Under the pieces are notes generated by a model. It was not told where the DNA came from and did no database searches. It saw only the letters and a list, made by a program, of their open reading frames with translations. Below are positions 8,941 through 19,510 of a stretch of 25,333 nt of DNA, in pieces. Made by a program: the position numbers and the translations under genes. The stretch's first letter is position 1. Each line of letters starts with the position of its first letter. The DNA comes from Chara braunii. Lineage: Eukaryota; Streptophyta; Charophyceae; Charales; Characeae. The stretch is taken from NCBI GenBank assembly GCA_003427395.1, contig BFEA01000264.1:1376150-1401482 (forward strand), read 5' to 3'.

Positions 8941-9370
8941 GGGAAAAGTCATAAAACCTCCCCGCCACGAAACCTTTCTATCCATTTCCCGCCAAACGGG
9001 GAAAAACGTGCCGCAGGCCCCAGATTCACTATTGGTGTCATTTTTGCACCCTGGGGCAAGGTCCCACTTGCGCAGATTAGGAGATTCCGGCCGTTGATCT
9101 TTGCTATCTACGGTCAGTATCTCATAATTCGTAGCCCCTGGCTGGGCCAGTAACGGCCGCTGTGTAAAAATGGCGGGAAAGTGTGTAACGACCGCTGTGT
9201 AAAAATGGCGGGAAAGTGTTTTGCAGCAGAGTGCAAAATGATGCCAAAAGTGATTTTCGGGCCTGCTGCACTTATTAAGAGATTCTGGCCGTTGATCTTT
9301 GCTAAGTGGGACCTAGCCCCGGTTGGGGGGAAATGGATACTTCGCGGGGGTAGGTTTTATGACTTCTCCC
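8941..9370. mobile_element. 430-bp foldback element with long inverted repeats
   Basis: The left end GGGAAAAGTCATAAAACCTC and the reverse complement of the right end GGGAGAAGTCATAAAACCTA continue as matching arms for about 55-60 bases (8941-9001 against 9317-9370), both closing in GGGG. ATG flanks both sides (8938-8940 and 9371-9373), a possible 3-base target duplication. An inner inverted pair, GGGGCAAGGTCCCACTT at 9053 against the complement of AAGTGGGACCTAGCCCC ending at 9320, resembles the ends of the GGGCCAGATCCCACT family, and GGCCGTTGATCTTTGC occurs twice in the same direction (about 9089 and 9287). This looks like a mosaic or nested element. No coding content. Confidence 0.78.
9150..9219. 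repeat. 35-bp tandem duplication
   Basis: GTAACGGCCGCTGTGTAAAA followed by ATGGCGGGAAAGTGT (9150-9184) is repeated immediately at 9185-9219 with a single G-to-A change. It lies in the middle of the 8941-9370 foldback element. Confidence 0.95.
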
Positions 9371-9921
9371 ATGAAGATGGATCTTACTTGACCGAGGGGC
9401 AGAATCAGCAACATGATGATGGATTGCAATTGAGCCGGATAAATGATTTTTGAAAAGAGGAACATTGGCGGCGGAAGGAGATGGGAGACGAGAGGAAGAT
9501 TGGCGGTGGGAGGAGGGATCACTCGTCGGTGATGGGCGAGGAGAAAAGGGAGGAGAAAAGCATGGGCGGTGTGACTGGGTGCCGTGAGTGGGTTGTGGAG
9601 CAAGAGGTAGGAGTGGTTCCAGCAGGTGCTGCTCCCCACCAATAGATGGAGCCTACCCGACGCTGCTAGTCGTGTCTGCTCCTATCAGCACCCCTAGCAG
9701 ACGATCGGGTTGTTTCGGGGAAAAAAAAAAAAAAAAAAAAAAAGGGAGTGGTGGAATGATAGTGTCAGTAGAGGTGAGGTGCTCTTGATTGGAATTAAAA
9801 GGGCAATGGTGAAGGGTAATGAACGGTTTCTTTCGAGCTACAGTATAGGTCAGTGTCGGACTCGTGAACGGTTGTTCATTTGGTGTTTTGCTTTTTTGAA
9901 CGGCTGCATGAAAGAGTGGTG
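9371..9921. other. Unassigned stretch with an A23 run
   Basis: The purine-rich portion 9450-9570 repeats GGAGG and GGCGG(A/T)GG motifs. A run of 23 A begins at 9721. I recognise no protein on either strand. Confidence 0.4.
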
Positions 9922-9933
9922 TTTTTTTTTTTT

Positions 9934-9964
<31 letters not shown>

Positions 9965-9966
9965 GG
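9922..9966. repeat. T22-G23 homopolymer junction
   Basis: Twenty-two T (9922-9943) are followed directly by 23 G (9944-9966). The run lengths may be inexact because homopolymers this long are error-prone in sequencing and assembly. Confidence 0.9.
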
Positions 9967-11689
9967 CTCACTCAGCTACAGTAGCCTCAAGCCCCACAGC
10001 GTGATGACATTGAAAAAATGAAAAAAAATCGAAATAACCTACAACATAACAAACGAAAATGCTTATTTTGGCTGGTTGCATTTTTTTTTTTCGTTTTTAT
10101 CTCGTGAAAAAAATTGAAAAAATTATGGGGAGTTACCCTCGGACGTCCCCGCCCTCCTATACCCCCGCCCCCCCCCACAAGCCAAAAAAAAAAAAATGAT
10201 CTCTCTCTGAACTCCTACACTGTGAACTCCATGAACTCCATGACCGGTTTCAGTCCACAGACCCCGTGAACGGTGAACGGGGGTACGGCACTGGTATAGG
10301 TTATTTCTTAATTAATAAAGCGATGTAGTTTTTCTTTTCTTTTTTTTTGGGCCGAATAGAGCGAGGGGGCTCTTGATAGGTTAAGTTGATGACTTTGTTT
10401 GACTTGTTGCCAGTAGGCGCGCTGTGTACATGATTTCAACTGGAATGAGAAACGCAGGGCACTTCGAGCGCATTGTGTCGCAATTAGGTACTAGATCAAA
10501 GGGGTATCAAGAACCTGCCTTCCGCGGTGCGTGAACCGCACAGGGATCTGCTAACGCAAGCGTTCTACGGGAATTGACCGTCCTAGGTGTTTTTCGTTTA
10601 CTCGCACAAGATGTCAACAGAAGTAAATCGCATGCCTGTTTATCATTGGCAGGACTGTGGGAGGGCTGCACGGTTGGCATAACAGGAAGAAGACCTTGGG
10701 TGATGGGTGGAAGCGCCACAGAGGTCCACCTCGATGGACTGATCTGTGAGTAGTCCTTGCTGAGGAACTACTGACTCACCAAAAGAAGAATCTGATCCGT
10801 CATTGGACAAGGGTTCTTCCTTTTCCACTTCTGGTAATTACTATAAGAGAAAACTACAGCGCAGTCAGAATTTGACTTTGAAAATGCACTTCAGGCAAAG
10901 GCCCCCCCCAAAAAACAGACCCGTTGCTTGATGATGGAGCCAGGAAGTTCTGCTGGATCGATTGATTACAGCAGCAGAGAGAAGGCCTGTTTGTTTTTTC
11001 TTAGAGTGAGTAATTATGCTCCAAGGCCTCCAATCCACCCATGGAATTTAAGGATTATGACAATTGAACTGAATCAAGGCAGAGAAGCTACTGCAATAGT
11101 GGTTGGTAGCTCTGCTGCCTGGACCGCCAGTACTTCGTAAAGTCGTGCCCGTTAACGCGCCATGATTTTAGGAAACGTACGGGACACTACAGGAGTGCCC
11201 AAATTCATCCAACCAGAAACGTTTCTACTGTATTTTTTTCGGCCGCAGATAGCTGGGCCAAGTACTGCTGGTTTAAGTGTGTTGTCTATGTTTTGTGCTT
11301 TCATTGCGTGTCGGATTACATCATTGCTTGTTTAGCGAGAAACCAGTGCTGGTGGTGACGGACGCTGACCTCCTACCTTGAGCCAAATAGAAGGCCCGGC
11401 AATTTTCGCCGTATCTGGACTGAAAGTTGCACCAAATGCAGCCATAATGACCCAGCGTTCTATTCGGATGAAGACTGTACGGATGCTGGTTCAGTGCTGC
11501 GTGGCTCTGAAATGTCAAAGTGCTGAGATTTCAGAGCCCGGCAGCAGAACCAGCAATAGGTTTTGCTGCGAATCTACCTGGCCCTGTAAAGCTGCAAGGA
11601 AAGATGTATTTTCGCCACGAACAGGGGACGCCGCCACTATTTATGCTGTGAAACTACCCCAAACGCTCAATTTTTGAAACGTACCCTTA
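9967..11689. other. Long unassigned stretch
   Basis: Across 1.7 kb I find no recognisable coding sequence, transposon end or tandem repeat. Poly-A/T and a C-rich run (10160-10178) occur at the left. Open frames do not exceed about 100 codons and lack recognisable motifs. Short local repeats such as GAACTCCATGAACTCCATGA near 10225 are present. If genes lie here they are too fragmented by introns to see. Confidence 0.4.
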
Positions 11690-12123
11690 TAAAAACAATA
11701 ATAATAACAATAATAATAACAATGAAACAACGAACCAGACCCCGATGTCTAAATCCTCCCTTTACTGCCAGCCGGTCCCAGCCCCACTCAAGATGCTCTT
11801 CCATAGCCATCTACTACACCTTCCTGCTACTCGGCGGAGCAGGTTATGGCGGACTCTCGGAATGAAGCTCCGATGTTCAAACACCAACAAAAGCAAATGC
11901 GTCCCTCCTACTATGGCCGCCAAGCCTAGCACTACCCCCGGAGTCTTCGCTCTAGTTTCCAACCCCAACAGGGGCCTTTCGAGAGCAGCTCCAACCCCGA
12001 ACTTCAAGACGAAGATGGAGACCACCATAGCCAGGCTTGCTCCTTTGTCCCTCTCCTGGAGTCCTCCTTGCTCTCCGTCTTCCTCCTCCTCCTCCTCCTC
12101 TTCCTCCTCCTCCTCCTCCTCCT
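11690..12123. repeat. AAT/AAC simple repeat and (TCC)n tract with an uncertain open frame between
   Basis: Bases 11694-11722 contain AATAATAATAAC twice. The (TCC)n tract is at about 12080-12123. A plus-strand frame of 138 codons (11745-12161) spans the TCC tract and therefore ends in a poly-Ser run. Its N-terminal part has no recognisable motif, so I do not call it a gene. Confidence 0.6.
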
Positions 12124-12811
12124 ACTCCCCTGAGTCTCCTTCTCAGTCCTCTCCCCCATAGATGAGGTGCAGCCTTTGCAGGGCCAAGCCTGCGTCTGCC
12201 TCGTCCTCACTCACTGAATCAGAGCTGCTAAGCTGAGTGGCCGCTCCTGCAGCATGCATGCTCGCGAATGAGGAAGCCGCGAAGCGCTCTTCTATATACT
12301 GGACTAGTGCCTTTTCATGTGGTCTCTTGTAGGCCCGGCGGGCCGGCGGCCTCCAAGTCTGCCCAGTACCTCTGCTGCTTGGAGGGAAACATCATTGCAG
12401 TCTGTCAGTCTGATACCCCCTCCTGCAGGCTACTTGAGCGTTTGGGCCTTCGTGGGGCCTTTTCCTACGCCACTAGCCGGGCACCCTCACAGCGACACAG
12501 CCCGCAGGCCCCAGGTAAGTACCAGGCCTGCGGGCGTTCCCAGCACACAAGTACCCCAGTGAGTCACATACACACCCATGCAATCATGCTGACAGGAATG
12601 ACATGGAAACGGAGCAATCACACACACACACTGTGACACAAACTCAGAAATCTCAGCAGAATACGGGGAATCTCTGCAAGTCACTCAAACATGGAGTAAA
12701 ACTGAGAGAACAGCAGGTTTCTCAGTATGTGATTTTCCAGGTCATTACATCTGACAGTATTTTATGCAGCTGATAGTCCGAATCTCTGTGATACCTCAGG
12801 ATTTCGACTTA
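12124..12811. other. Unassigned stretch
   Basis: No gene recognised. Bases 12330-12550 are GC-richer, with GCCCGGCGGGCCGGCGGCC and paired CCGCAGGCCCCAGGTAAGTA / CCAGGCCTGCGGG that can form a hairpin near 12500-12535. A short CA tract lies near 12621-12632. Confidence 0.35.
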
Positions 12812-13452
12812 TGACCTGTTCCGGTCTTATAAATGCTTTCCATGTACCATTTATCCACTTGTGCTGAATCTGGGTTCTCCTTCCGATCTGTGCACCGTAC
12901 TATTCCCGAATCCTCATCTGTCAGATGCATCCTGGATTCCTGGGCATATTGGCCATGCTCAACCACCTGATGATGTGGAAAAGTTGAAGTCCGACATCAA
13001 TTTTTTTTTGAGCTCCTGACCTGTTCCCGTTTGATAACAGTTACCTCTGTGCACCATTCATCCACTTGGGCAGCATTTGGGTTCTCCTTCCAATGCTGTG
13101 CACTGTAGGATTACTCGTCGGTCTAATGCATTCCGGGAAGGCTGCCTGGGCTCACCCCCCCCATGAGGAAGTAAAAGTCCGATGAAACAGACTGGGACAT
13201 TCATGCTTCTTCTCTGCGTTGTTGCATATAGCAAGCATGATCACACACATACACACACACACACGCACACGCACACACACGCATTTGGGTTCTCCTTCCA
13301 ATGCACTGCAGAGTCTACACCATAGGATTACTCATCGGTCTAATGCATCCCGGGCAGGCTGCCTGGGCTCACACTCCCCATGAGTAAGTAAAAGTCCGAT
13401 GAAACAGTCTGGGACATTCAGGCTTATCTGAGATACATATAGCAAGCATGAT

Positions 13453-13488
<36 letters not shown>

Positions 13489-13493
13489 CACGC
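12812..13493. repeat. ~208-bp degenerate tandem repeat, three units, with CA tracts
   Basis: (A/T)CTGGGTTCTCCTTCC-type segments recur at 12865, 13073 and 13281 (spacing 208 each time). Each is followed by a GATTACTC(G/A)TCGGTCTAATGCAT-like segment and AAGT(A/C)CGA. Units 2 and 3 are closely similar, including GCTGCCTGGGCTCAC and GCAAGCATGATCACACAC, and each ends in a CA microsatellite (13242-13280 and 13452-13493). Unit 1 (from about 12812) is more diverged and lacks the CA tract. Unit 3 lacks the CCATTCATCCACTT portion at its start. No coding potential recognised. Confidence 0.85.
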
Positions 13494-13804
13494 AATGATC
13501 TGGATTGTAACTTCTTTGCTCCTCCTCATTCTGAAGTATCTTTGGACTGCTCTTTCTGAGTGAAAGCCTTCAAGACGTGCCGAATAGTCAGTAGCCGCGG
13601 CGGGAACACTTGTTTCTAGTAAATTGAATACTTGTCTTCCTTCTCTTTTTTTCTCTAGTTTTATCAAGTGGACAAAAAAACGCTGTTCCTCACACACAAT
13701 AGGCAAGATTCACACAAGATAAGAACACTTGGGCACGAAACTATATACAACAGGTCTCCTGAGCCCCAATGGCTATGGCCACTATCAACAGCAAGAAAAC
13801 AGCC

Positions 13805-13867
<63 letters not shown>

Positions 13868-13876
13868 ATACATATA
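13494..13876. repeat. Unassigned stretch ending in a (TC)n microsatellite
   Basis: Bases 13494-13809 show no recognisable gene. A (TC)n tract occupies 13810-13862 and abuts the assembly gap. Confidence 0.7.
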
Positions 13877-14127
13877 NNNNNNNNNNNNNNNNNNNNNNNN
13901 NNNNNNNNNNNNNNNNNNNNNNNNNNNNNNNNNNNNNNNNNNNNNNNNNNNNNNNNNNNNNNNNNNNNNNNNNNNNNNNNNNNNNNNNNNNNNNNNNNNN
14001 NNNNNNNNNNNNNNNNNNNNNNNNNNNNNNNNNNNNNNNNNNNNNNNNNNNNNNNNNNNNNNNNNNNNNNNNNNNNNNNNNNNNNNNNNNNNNNNNNNNN
14101 NNNNNNNNNNNNNNNNNNNNNNNNNNN
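13877..14127. other. Assembly gap (251 N)
   Basis: A continuous run of N. Open frames that cross it are meaningless. It is flanked by a TC microsatellite on the left and by a T16/GT tract on the right, which explains the assembly break. Confidence 1.
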
Positions 14128-14164
14128 TGACCTCCTTTTTTTTTTTTTTTTGTGTGTGTGTGTG

Positions 14165-15324
14165 TGTTGCATACCGTATAGGTGCAGACCAGAACAAGAA
14201 CCGACCTTTCAATACAAAGTATAAGATAGCACAACGGAAGACTTAGATACCCCTGATCCGAACAATCAATAGTGCAATGCATCCCCGAACATACATCATC
14301 ATCATCATGGTGTGAAAGGGTCTGGCGCTTCACACAAGAAGACTGCGCCAGCCCCGAACATACACAGACGAAGGAGGTGGGGTTAGACGAAGAAGAAGGG
14401 AAGATGGGAATGTCGTCAACACCAAGTGTTCAGCACAGGCCCAAATAGTCCCTCGTCCAAAAGTCTGAATCCCAATGTCGAGTCTGGATCCAATGTCGTC
14501 AAGTCTCATGTCACAACTCTGTCTCTCTCTGTTGTAGTCTGAGAAGTCAGGTGGTGAGAGGGTGAGAAGAGATGGTGGACTTAGAGGAAGAAGAAGAAGA
14601 ACTCTCTCTCTCTGTATCCAGTACTAACCTGTGAAGTTGGCGCCTTGATGCAGGTACCACGAAGATGGAGCTGGAGCGATGGCGCCACAGGTAAGTATCA
14701 CTGGCCTCCGCCAGTATCTCTCCCACCTCTACTATCTACCACCTACAGCGCCCAGCGCTGAAGACTACTCTAGCTATGGGCGCCCAGCGCCGAAGACTAC
14801 AGCTAGCGCTAATACTACCTAGCGCTGAAGACTACTGCAGCGCTCCTCCTGAGTGCTGCGGCCGAATCCTGAAGACTACTCCTGCCGAATGTCCAACTAC
14901 CTACCCGTGAAGTGCCTGGGAAGGCCTATGTACTACCACAGGTGTGCCTCCTGAGCCGTGCGAGCAGTTCAGGAGGCTGCTCTTGCCAATGCCGAAAGGA
15001 GGCAGGGGCTGCAGCTGCAGCTCCTGCTCGAGCTGGCCTGGGAACAGGCCAGAAATAGCCTGTTCTGAAACCAAGTTTTCGTGCCTGAGTCTTCGGGAAG
15101 GTTGAAGCAAATGAGGACCTGAAAATGGCCCTCCGTTTCAGGCTGGAAAAACTCTGGGTCTAAAAGACCCAGAAATAGGCTGAAACGGAGTAGGGCCTGC
15201 AGGCCCTCGTTTTTCAGCTTTCAGGCTGAAACGACGGGGGCCTGTAAGCCCTAAGTTTTAGGCTTTTAGGCTGAATGTTCGGGATGGGCCCTGCAGGGCC
15301 CGCGTGGCTATGCAGTATGCCACA
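14165..15324 (-). repeat. 3' LTR of the 14165-21804 element
   Basis: It begins TGTTGCATAC and ends GTATGCCACA on the plus strand, a 9-of-10 terminal inverted repeat. Internally there are four exact GAAGACTAC copies (14760, 14792, 14827, 14871), usually after AGCGC(T/C), and palindromic GC blocks such as GGGCCTGCAGGCCC and GGGCCCTGCAGGGCCC in the last 150 bases. Long complementary stretches (CTCCGTTTCAG with CTGAAACGGAG) make 15130-15300 strongly foldable. Compared with its partner it carries an 8-base insertion within CTGGGTCTAAAAGACCCAG. Confidence 0.95.
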
Positions 15325-15337
15325 CCCCCCCCTCCTT
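15325..15337 (-). other. Polypurine tract
   Basis: In element sense the sequence directly before the 3' LTR is AAGGAGGGGGGGG, an all-purine stretch at the standard site where plus-strand DNA synthesis is primed in LTR elements. It lies only 13 bases before the gag-pol stop codon, so the 3' untranslated spacer is nearly absent. Confidence 0.85.
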
Positions 15338-15349
15338 GAAGAACCGAGC

Positions 15350-18300
15350 TTACCTGCGAGGGCGAAGCTGTCTGTCTGAGGGAGGGACCACAGTCCGGGT
15401 GGGAGGGACTTGTCGTGAAGCTTCCTGAGCTAACCTCCGCTTTTCATAATGCGCGTTGATCAGCGGTGCGGATGCTTTTAAATCTGCGCCTGANATCCAC
15501 CGAGTGTCGTCGCGATCGCATGCTTTGAATGTGACTTTGTACTGCCGCGGCTTGCTGCCGTACTTGCGATCGGAGATGACGCGGTCAACTTCCTGATGGC
15601 CATCCATAGAAGGAGGGTCCTGCGATCGTCGGCCCGGAAAGTCGTCGCTCTCGGCTGGCGTGTATGTTGCCAGCTTCGAGGCGTGGAAGACCGGATGGAC
15701 CGTCATATGCTCTCGAATGTTGATCACAAATGAAGGGCCATCGCGCTCATCGCCCGCGGCTGCTGTCACAGACCAGGGTCCAAACCACGTGGGAAGCAGT
15801 TTGCGTGAAACATCCTGTTCCAGTGCAAACTCTTCCGCGGAGACCCAAACCAGATCACTGGCGCGAATGGGACATGGTACGTGACGCCTGTTGGCTTGCT
15901 GCTGCATGCGAACTTGAGCCTTTTGCATATTTGCGCGGGCTTGAGTCAGCAATTCCCTGTGCTTCCGGACGGAAGCGAGAGAGCAGGCAACGTCAATGTC
16001 GGCTGGTCGAGGGAGGAGAAGGTCGGCGAAGATACGGCCTTTCCGTCCACCGTGGTGCAACTCGAATGGAGTCACGCCGATCGCCGGGTGCACCGAAGTG
16101 TTGTAGGCGAACTCGATGTCGGGGAGGCGGTCAACCCAATCTTTCAGGTCCGAACGGATGAGCGTACGAAGCATCATTTGAGAGGTTTGATGTGCCCGCT
16201 CCGTCTGCCCGTCTGTCTGAGGGTGCCAAGCCGAACTTGGTTTCATGGTTATGCCGGACTCCTGCATGAGAGCAGTCCAAAACGCTGACATGAAACGAGT
16301 GTTGCGGTCGCTGACAATGTCTTCTAGTACACTGTAGCCACAAATCCAACCCATGTGCAGAAGGCGTGCCAGCTCGGGAGCCGTGGAGTGGTACTTGCAA
16401 GGAAGAAAACGTGCGTACTTACTCAATCGGTCCACAACCGTGAGGATACCGTCGTGCCCGAGCCGGTCGCGAGGAAACGGACCGGTGACGTCCATGGCAA
16501 TGGAGAGACCGGGTTCCCGTGGAATAGGCATCGGGTGTAACTCGCCGTAGGGATTGCGGTTGCGGGGCTTGCTGCGTCGGCAAACTTCGCAAGAGTCGCA
16601 ATACTGAGTGACATCGGTAATGAGGTCAGGCCATCGGAATCGCTGTCGAAGTCGTGCAATAGTGCGGTTCACTCCGAAATCGCCGGCGAGTCGTGAATCA
16701 TGATACTTGCCGAGGAGGCGAGTCCGAAGACGAAGGTTGCGTGGGACACATAGTAAGTCCTTGCCTCTCGAGTGGAGGAGCAAGTACCCGTCGACAATGC
16801 AGTAATGGCTGGCCGGCGGGTGATCCGAAGATAGCTGTGCATAGAGCGTGCCGAAGTCCGGATCAAACTGATATGCCCGGATGAAGTGTCGCTGAAGCTC
16901 CTCGTCAAATGCGAAGGCATGATGTGTCATAGCGCAAAGATCTGGTCTTCGTGAGAGTGCATCTGCTGCGCAATTTGAGAGGCCGGGTAGATGTTTCGGT
17001 GTGAAGTCAAACTGATCGATGAAGTACATCAATCGTCCGATCGTGCTGCTCACCGTATCCTGCGTCTTGTAGTAGGTCAATGGATTGTTCTCCGTAACCC
17101 ATGTGAGCCTACGACGCCCAAGGAGGAAGTGCCGCCATCGCTTGAGAGTCATGATAAAAGCGAGTAGCTCCTTCTTCCTTGCATCATCAAGCGACTTGAT
17201 GGGAGACACTTTGTGGCTGAAATACTCCACAGGGTGCGAGTCGTCGCCATCGTGCTGTTCCAAGACTACCCCAATGCCGTAGCGGGAAGCGTCCGTAGTC
17301 ACTCTCGTCGGCAGAGTGGGGTCATAGATGCAGAGGACGGGTGCCATGAGCATGGTCGTCTTAAATGCTTGGAATGACCGGCGTGTGTCGTCATCGAATA
17401 CGAATGGCACCTTTGGCGACTGTAACCTCGTCATAGGTGCAACAATCCTGGAGTATCCGTTGATGAATCGCTGATAGTAGCCCCCCAACCCCATGAATGA
17501 ACGAACGTCTGTGGTGTTTGTGGGCTCGGGCCGTACTCGTAGGGCCTCGATCTTGTCCGCAAGCAGACGGATGCCTTGCGGCGTCACATAGTGTCCCAAG
17601 TACTCCAGCTCCTGCCGCGCGAATTCGCACTTGTCGCGGTTGGCTTTGTACTTGGCTTGACGTAGCCGCTCCAAAACGGTGTGCAGGTGTTCCACATGCT
17701 CCTCCAAGCTCCGGCTGTACACCAGGATGTCGTCGAGGTAGATAAGCACGTATCGATCCAGCATGTGTCGGAACTCCATTGTCATAGCCGCTTGGAAAGT
17801 GGCTGGGGTATTCGTAAGGCCAAATGGCATGACCAGCCATTCGAAATGCCCATACCGTGTCTTGAACGCGGTCTTGTAGCGATCTTTCTTGCGAATCTCG
17901 AGTTGGTGGTACCCTGACTTGAGATCCAGCTTGGAGAAGAACTTGGCGCCGCCCAGTCGCTCGAGAAGATCGTCGATGCGTGGGAGAGGGTCGGCGTTCC
18001 TGACTGTCTACGCGTTGAGCTTGCGATAACCGATGCACAACCGGAGGTCCTTGTTCTTCTTCCGGACGAAGAGAACAGGAGCACCGTATGGCGATGAAGT
18101 AGGCCGAATCCAGCCTTTCTCTAGAAGGTCGTCGAGTTGTGCACAGAGCACACTTAACTCTTCTTCGCTCATGCGGTAGATGCAACCGCGCGGAGGTACG
18201 GCCCCGTCCTCGAGGATGATCTCGTGGCGGATGGGTCGATCCGGTACTACTCCGTGCGAGCCTTCGAACACGTCCCTGTAGGCGTCGAGAAGTTCGGTGA

Positions 18301-19507
18301 TGCGTGGATCCGAAGATGAGTCCGTCGATGAAGCGTCTCGGGGCGGGAGGGCGTGGAGAAAACACACCCCCATCTCCTCGATGTCGTCTCTAATGATAGA
18401 AACTCGCATGTTTGCGGCGGATACCGCGTGGCAGCTGATTGAAAGATGAGGAAGAGGGACCGTGCATGGAACTAATACTCCGTTCCGATCACGAACGTGA
18501 ACGGTGCGGTTGAAGAAGTTCACCGGGTGATCCTTGCTTCGCAGCCATGACATGCCCAAGATCATGTCGAATTTGGTGTCCAGAATGTCGAAGGACACCG
18601 CCTCACTTGCGTGAGGGGCAAAGTACACTGGGACGTCGTCGATGCATCGGTCGATTGACTTGTGCGTGTGATCGTCTGCCAACGTGACTTGCGTAGGCTG
18701 GGACTTCCTTCGGACACGTGGGACAAGGCCGGCGCGCACCATGAAGTCCTGGCTGATGTAGTTGCGAGTGGCTCCACAATCGATCAAGGCGCTGCAGGTC
18801 GCCTCTCCGTTCTGAATGCGTACGTATAGCAATGGTGCGTCGATGTCGTCGTACCGTTGCGTCTTGAACTCGCGGTCGATCTTCGCAGTGTGGGCGTAAA
18901 GGTCGACAACCTCTACTTCGACGTCCATCAACGGAGTGGGTACTACAGCGTGCAAGTAATCCCGCAATTGTGCCATAAGCACGTTGCAATGAGGTTTCGG
19001 CAATCGTCCGGTCGAGGGAACGGGCATCCACTGGAAGTCCGTGAACGTCAACAGATCGAGCTCTTCAAGTCTTGACCATGACGTCGAGTCCCTGGGGATA
19101 GATTCCGGCGAAGCTTGCGTCAGGTCTTGGTACTGCTTCTCCAACTCAGACCGTTGGTAGTTGCAAGTGTACAACAACCGTGTCACGAGTTTGGAGAGAA
19201 ACTCCTTATGCTTCTCTTCTGGTGTTGGATCGTCGCCGTTCGGTTCAAAGTGCCAGAACTCGAGTCTGTCGATGCTGCTGGCTTCATGCCGCTGCAGCAG
19301 ATCCTCGGCTTCCTTGCGGCGAGCCTGGGCATCTGCGTCTGCATCGGCCTGTAGCCGCAGTTGCTCTGCCGCTGCTGCCTCTTCAGCCTGTACGCGGGCA
19401 GCCTCGGCTGCCAGCTGGCGTTGTTCCTCAGCCTCGATCTGAGCCTGGAACCGCTGCTTGTAGGCTGCAAGGGACTGGTTGGGCAGTTGGCCTGGCAAGC
19501 CCGTCAT
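15350..19507 (-). pseudogene. gag-pol polyprotein, interrupted by one in-frame TAG
   Basis: The presumed start ATG at 19507 opens with MTGLPGQLPNQSL. A Gln/Glu/Ala-rich coiled-coil-like segment follows (about residues 10-75). No CCHC knuckle is visible. Protease is marked by ALIDCGAT (Asp at 18779-18781) and DMILGMSWL. RT begins with WIRPTSSPYGAPVLFVRKK; the frame stops at TAG 18008-18010 and continues unshifted with KFFSKLDLKSGYHQ and IYLDDILVYS (in the 17830-15350 part, Asp 33 and 34). RNase H has TTDAS, a Glu in KKELLAF and AADALSR. Integrase shows a zinc-binding region, then Asp 447, Asp 508 and Glu 544 (D,D35E), a GPW module and a chromodomain-like tail near residues 745-795. Altered sites: RT LCIGYR where Asp is usual before Tyr; RNase H VTEN where TDH/TDN is usual; integrase AGDFG where the second zinc His is usual. 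An undetermined base lies at 15494. Apart from the TAG, the frame is open for about 1386 codons. Confidence 0.93.
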
Positions 19508-19510
19508 GTT

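Noticed and set aside
10507-11677. Several 60-100 codon frames on both strands
   Set aside because: No conserved motif, and lengths are as expected by chance in DNA of this composition.
11745-12161. 138-codon plus-strand frame with a poly-Ser C-terminus
   Set aside because: The Ser run is the (TCC)n repeat and the rest has no motif, so a gene cannot be supported.
13664-14333. Open frames crossing the N gap
   Set aside because: Most of their length is undetermined sequence and a CT repeat.
14688-14698. CAGGTAAGTAT, a perfect 5' splice site on the plus strand in both LTRs
   Set aside because: It is antisense to the element and no exon on the plus strand can be recognised, so it was not annotated.
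18008-18010. Programmed stop-codon readthrough between gag and pol
   Set aside because: The stop is inside RT, well after protease, not at a gag-pol boundary.
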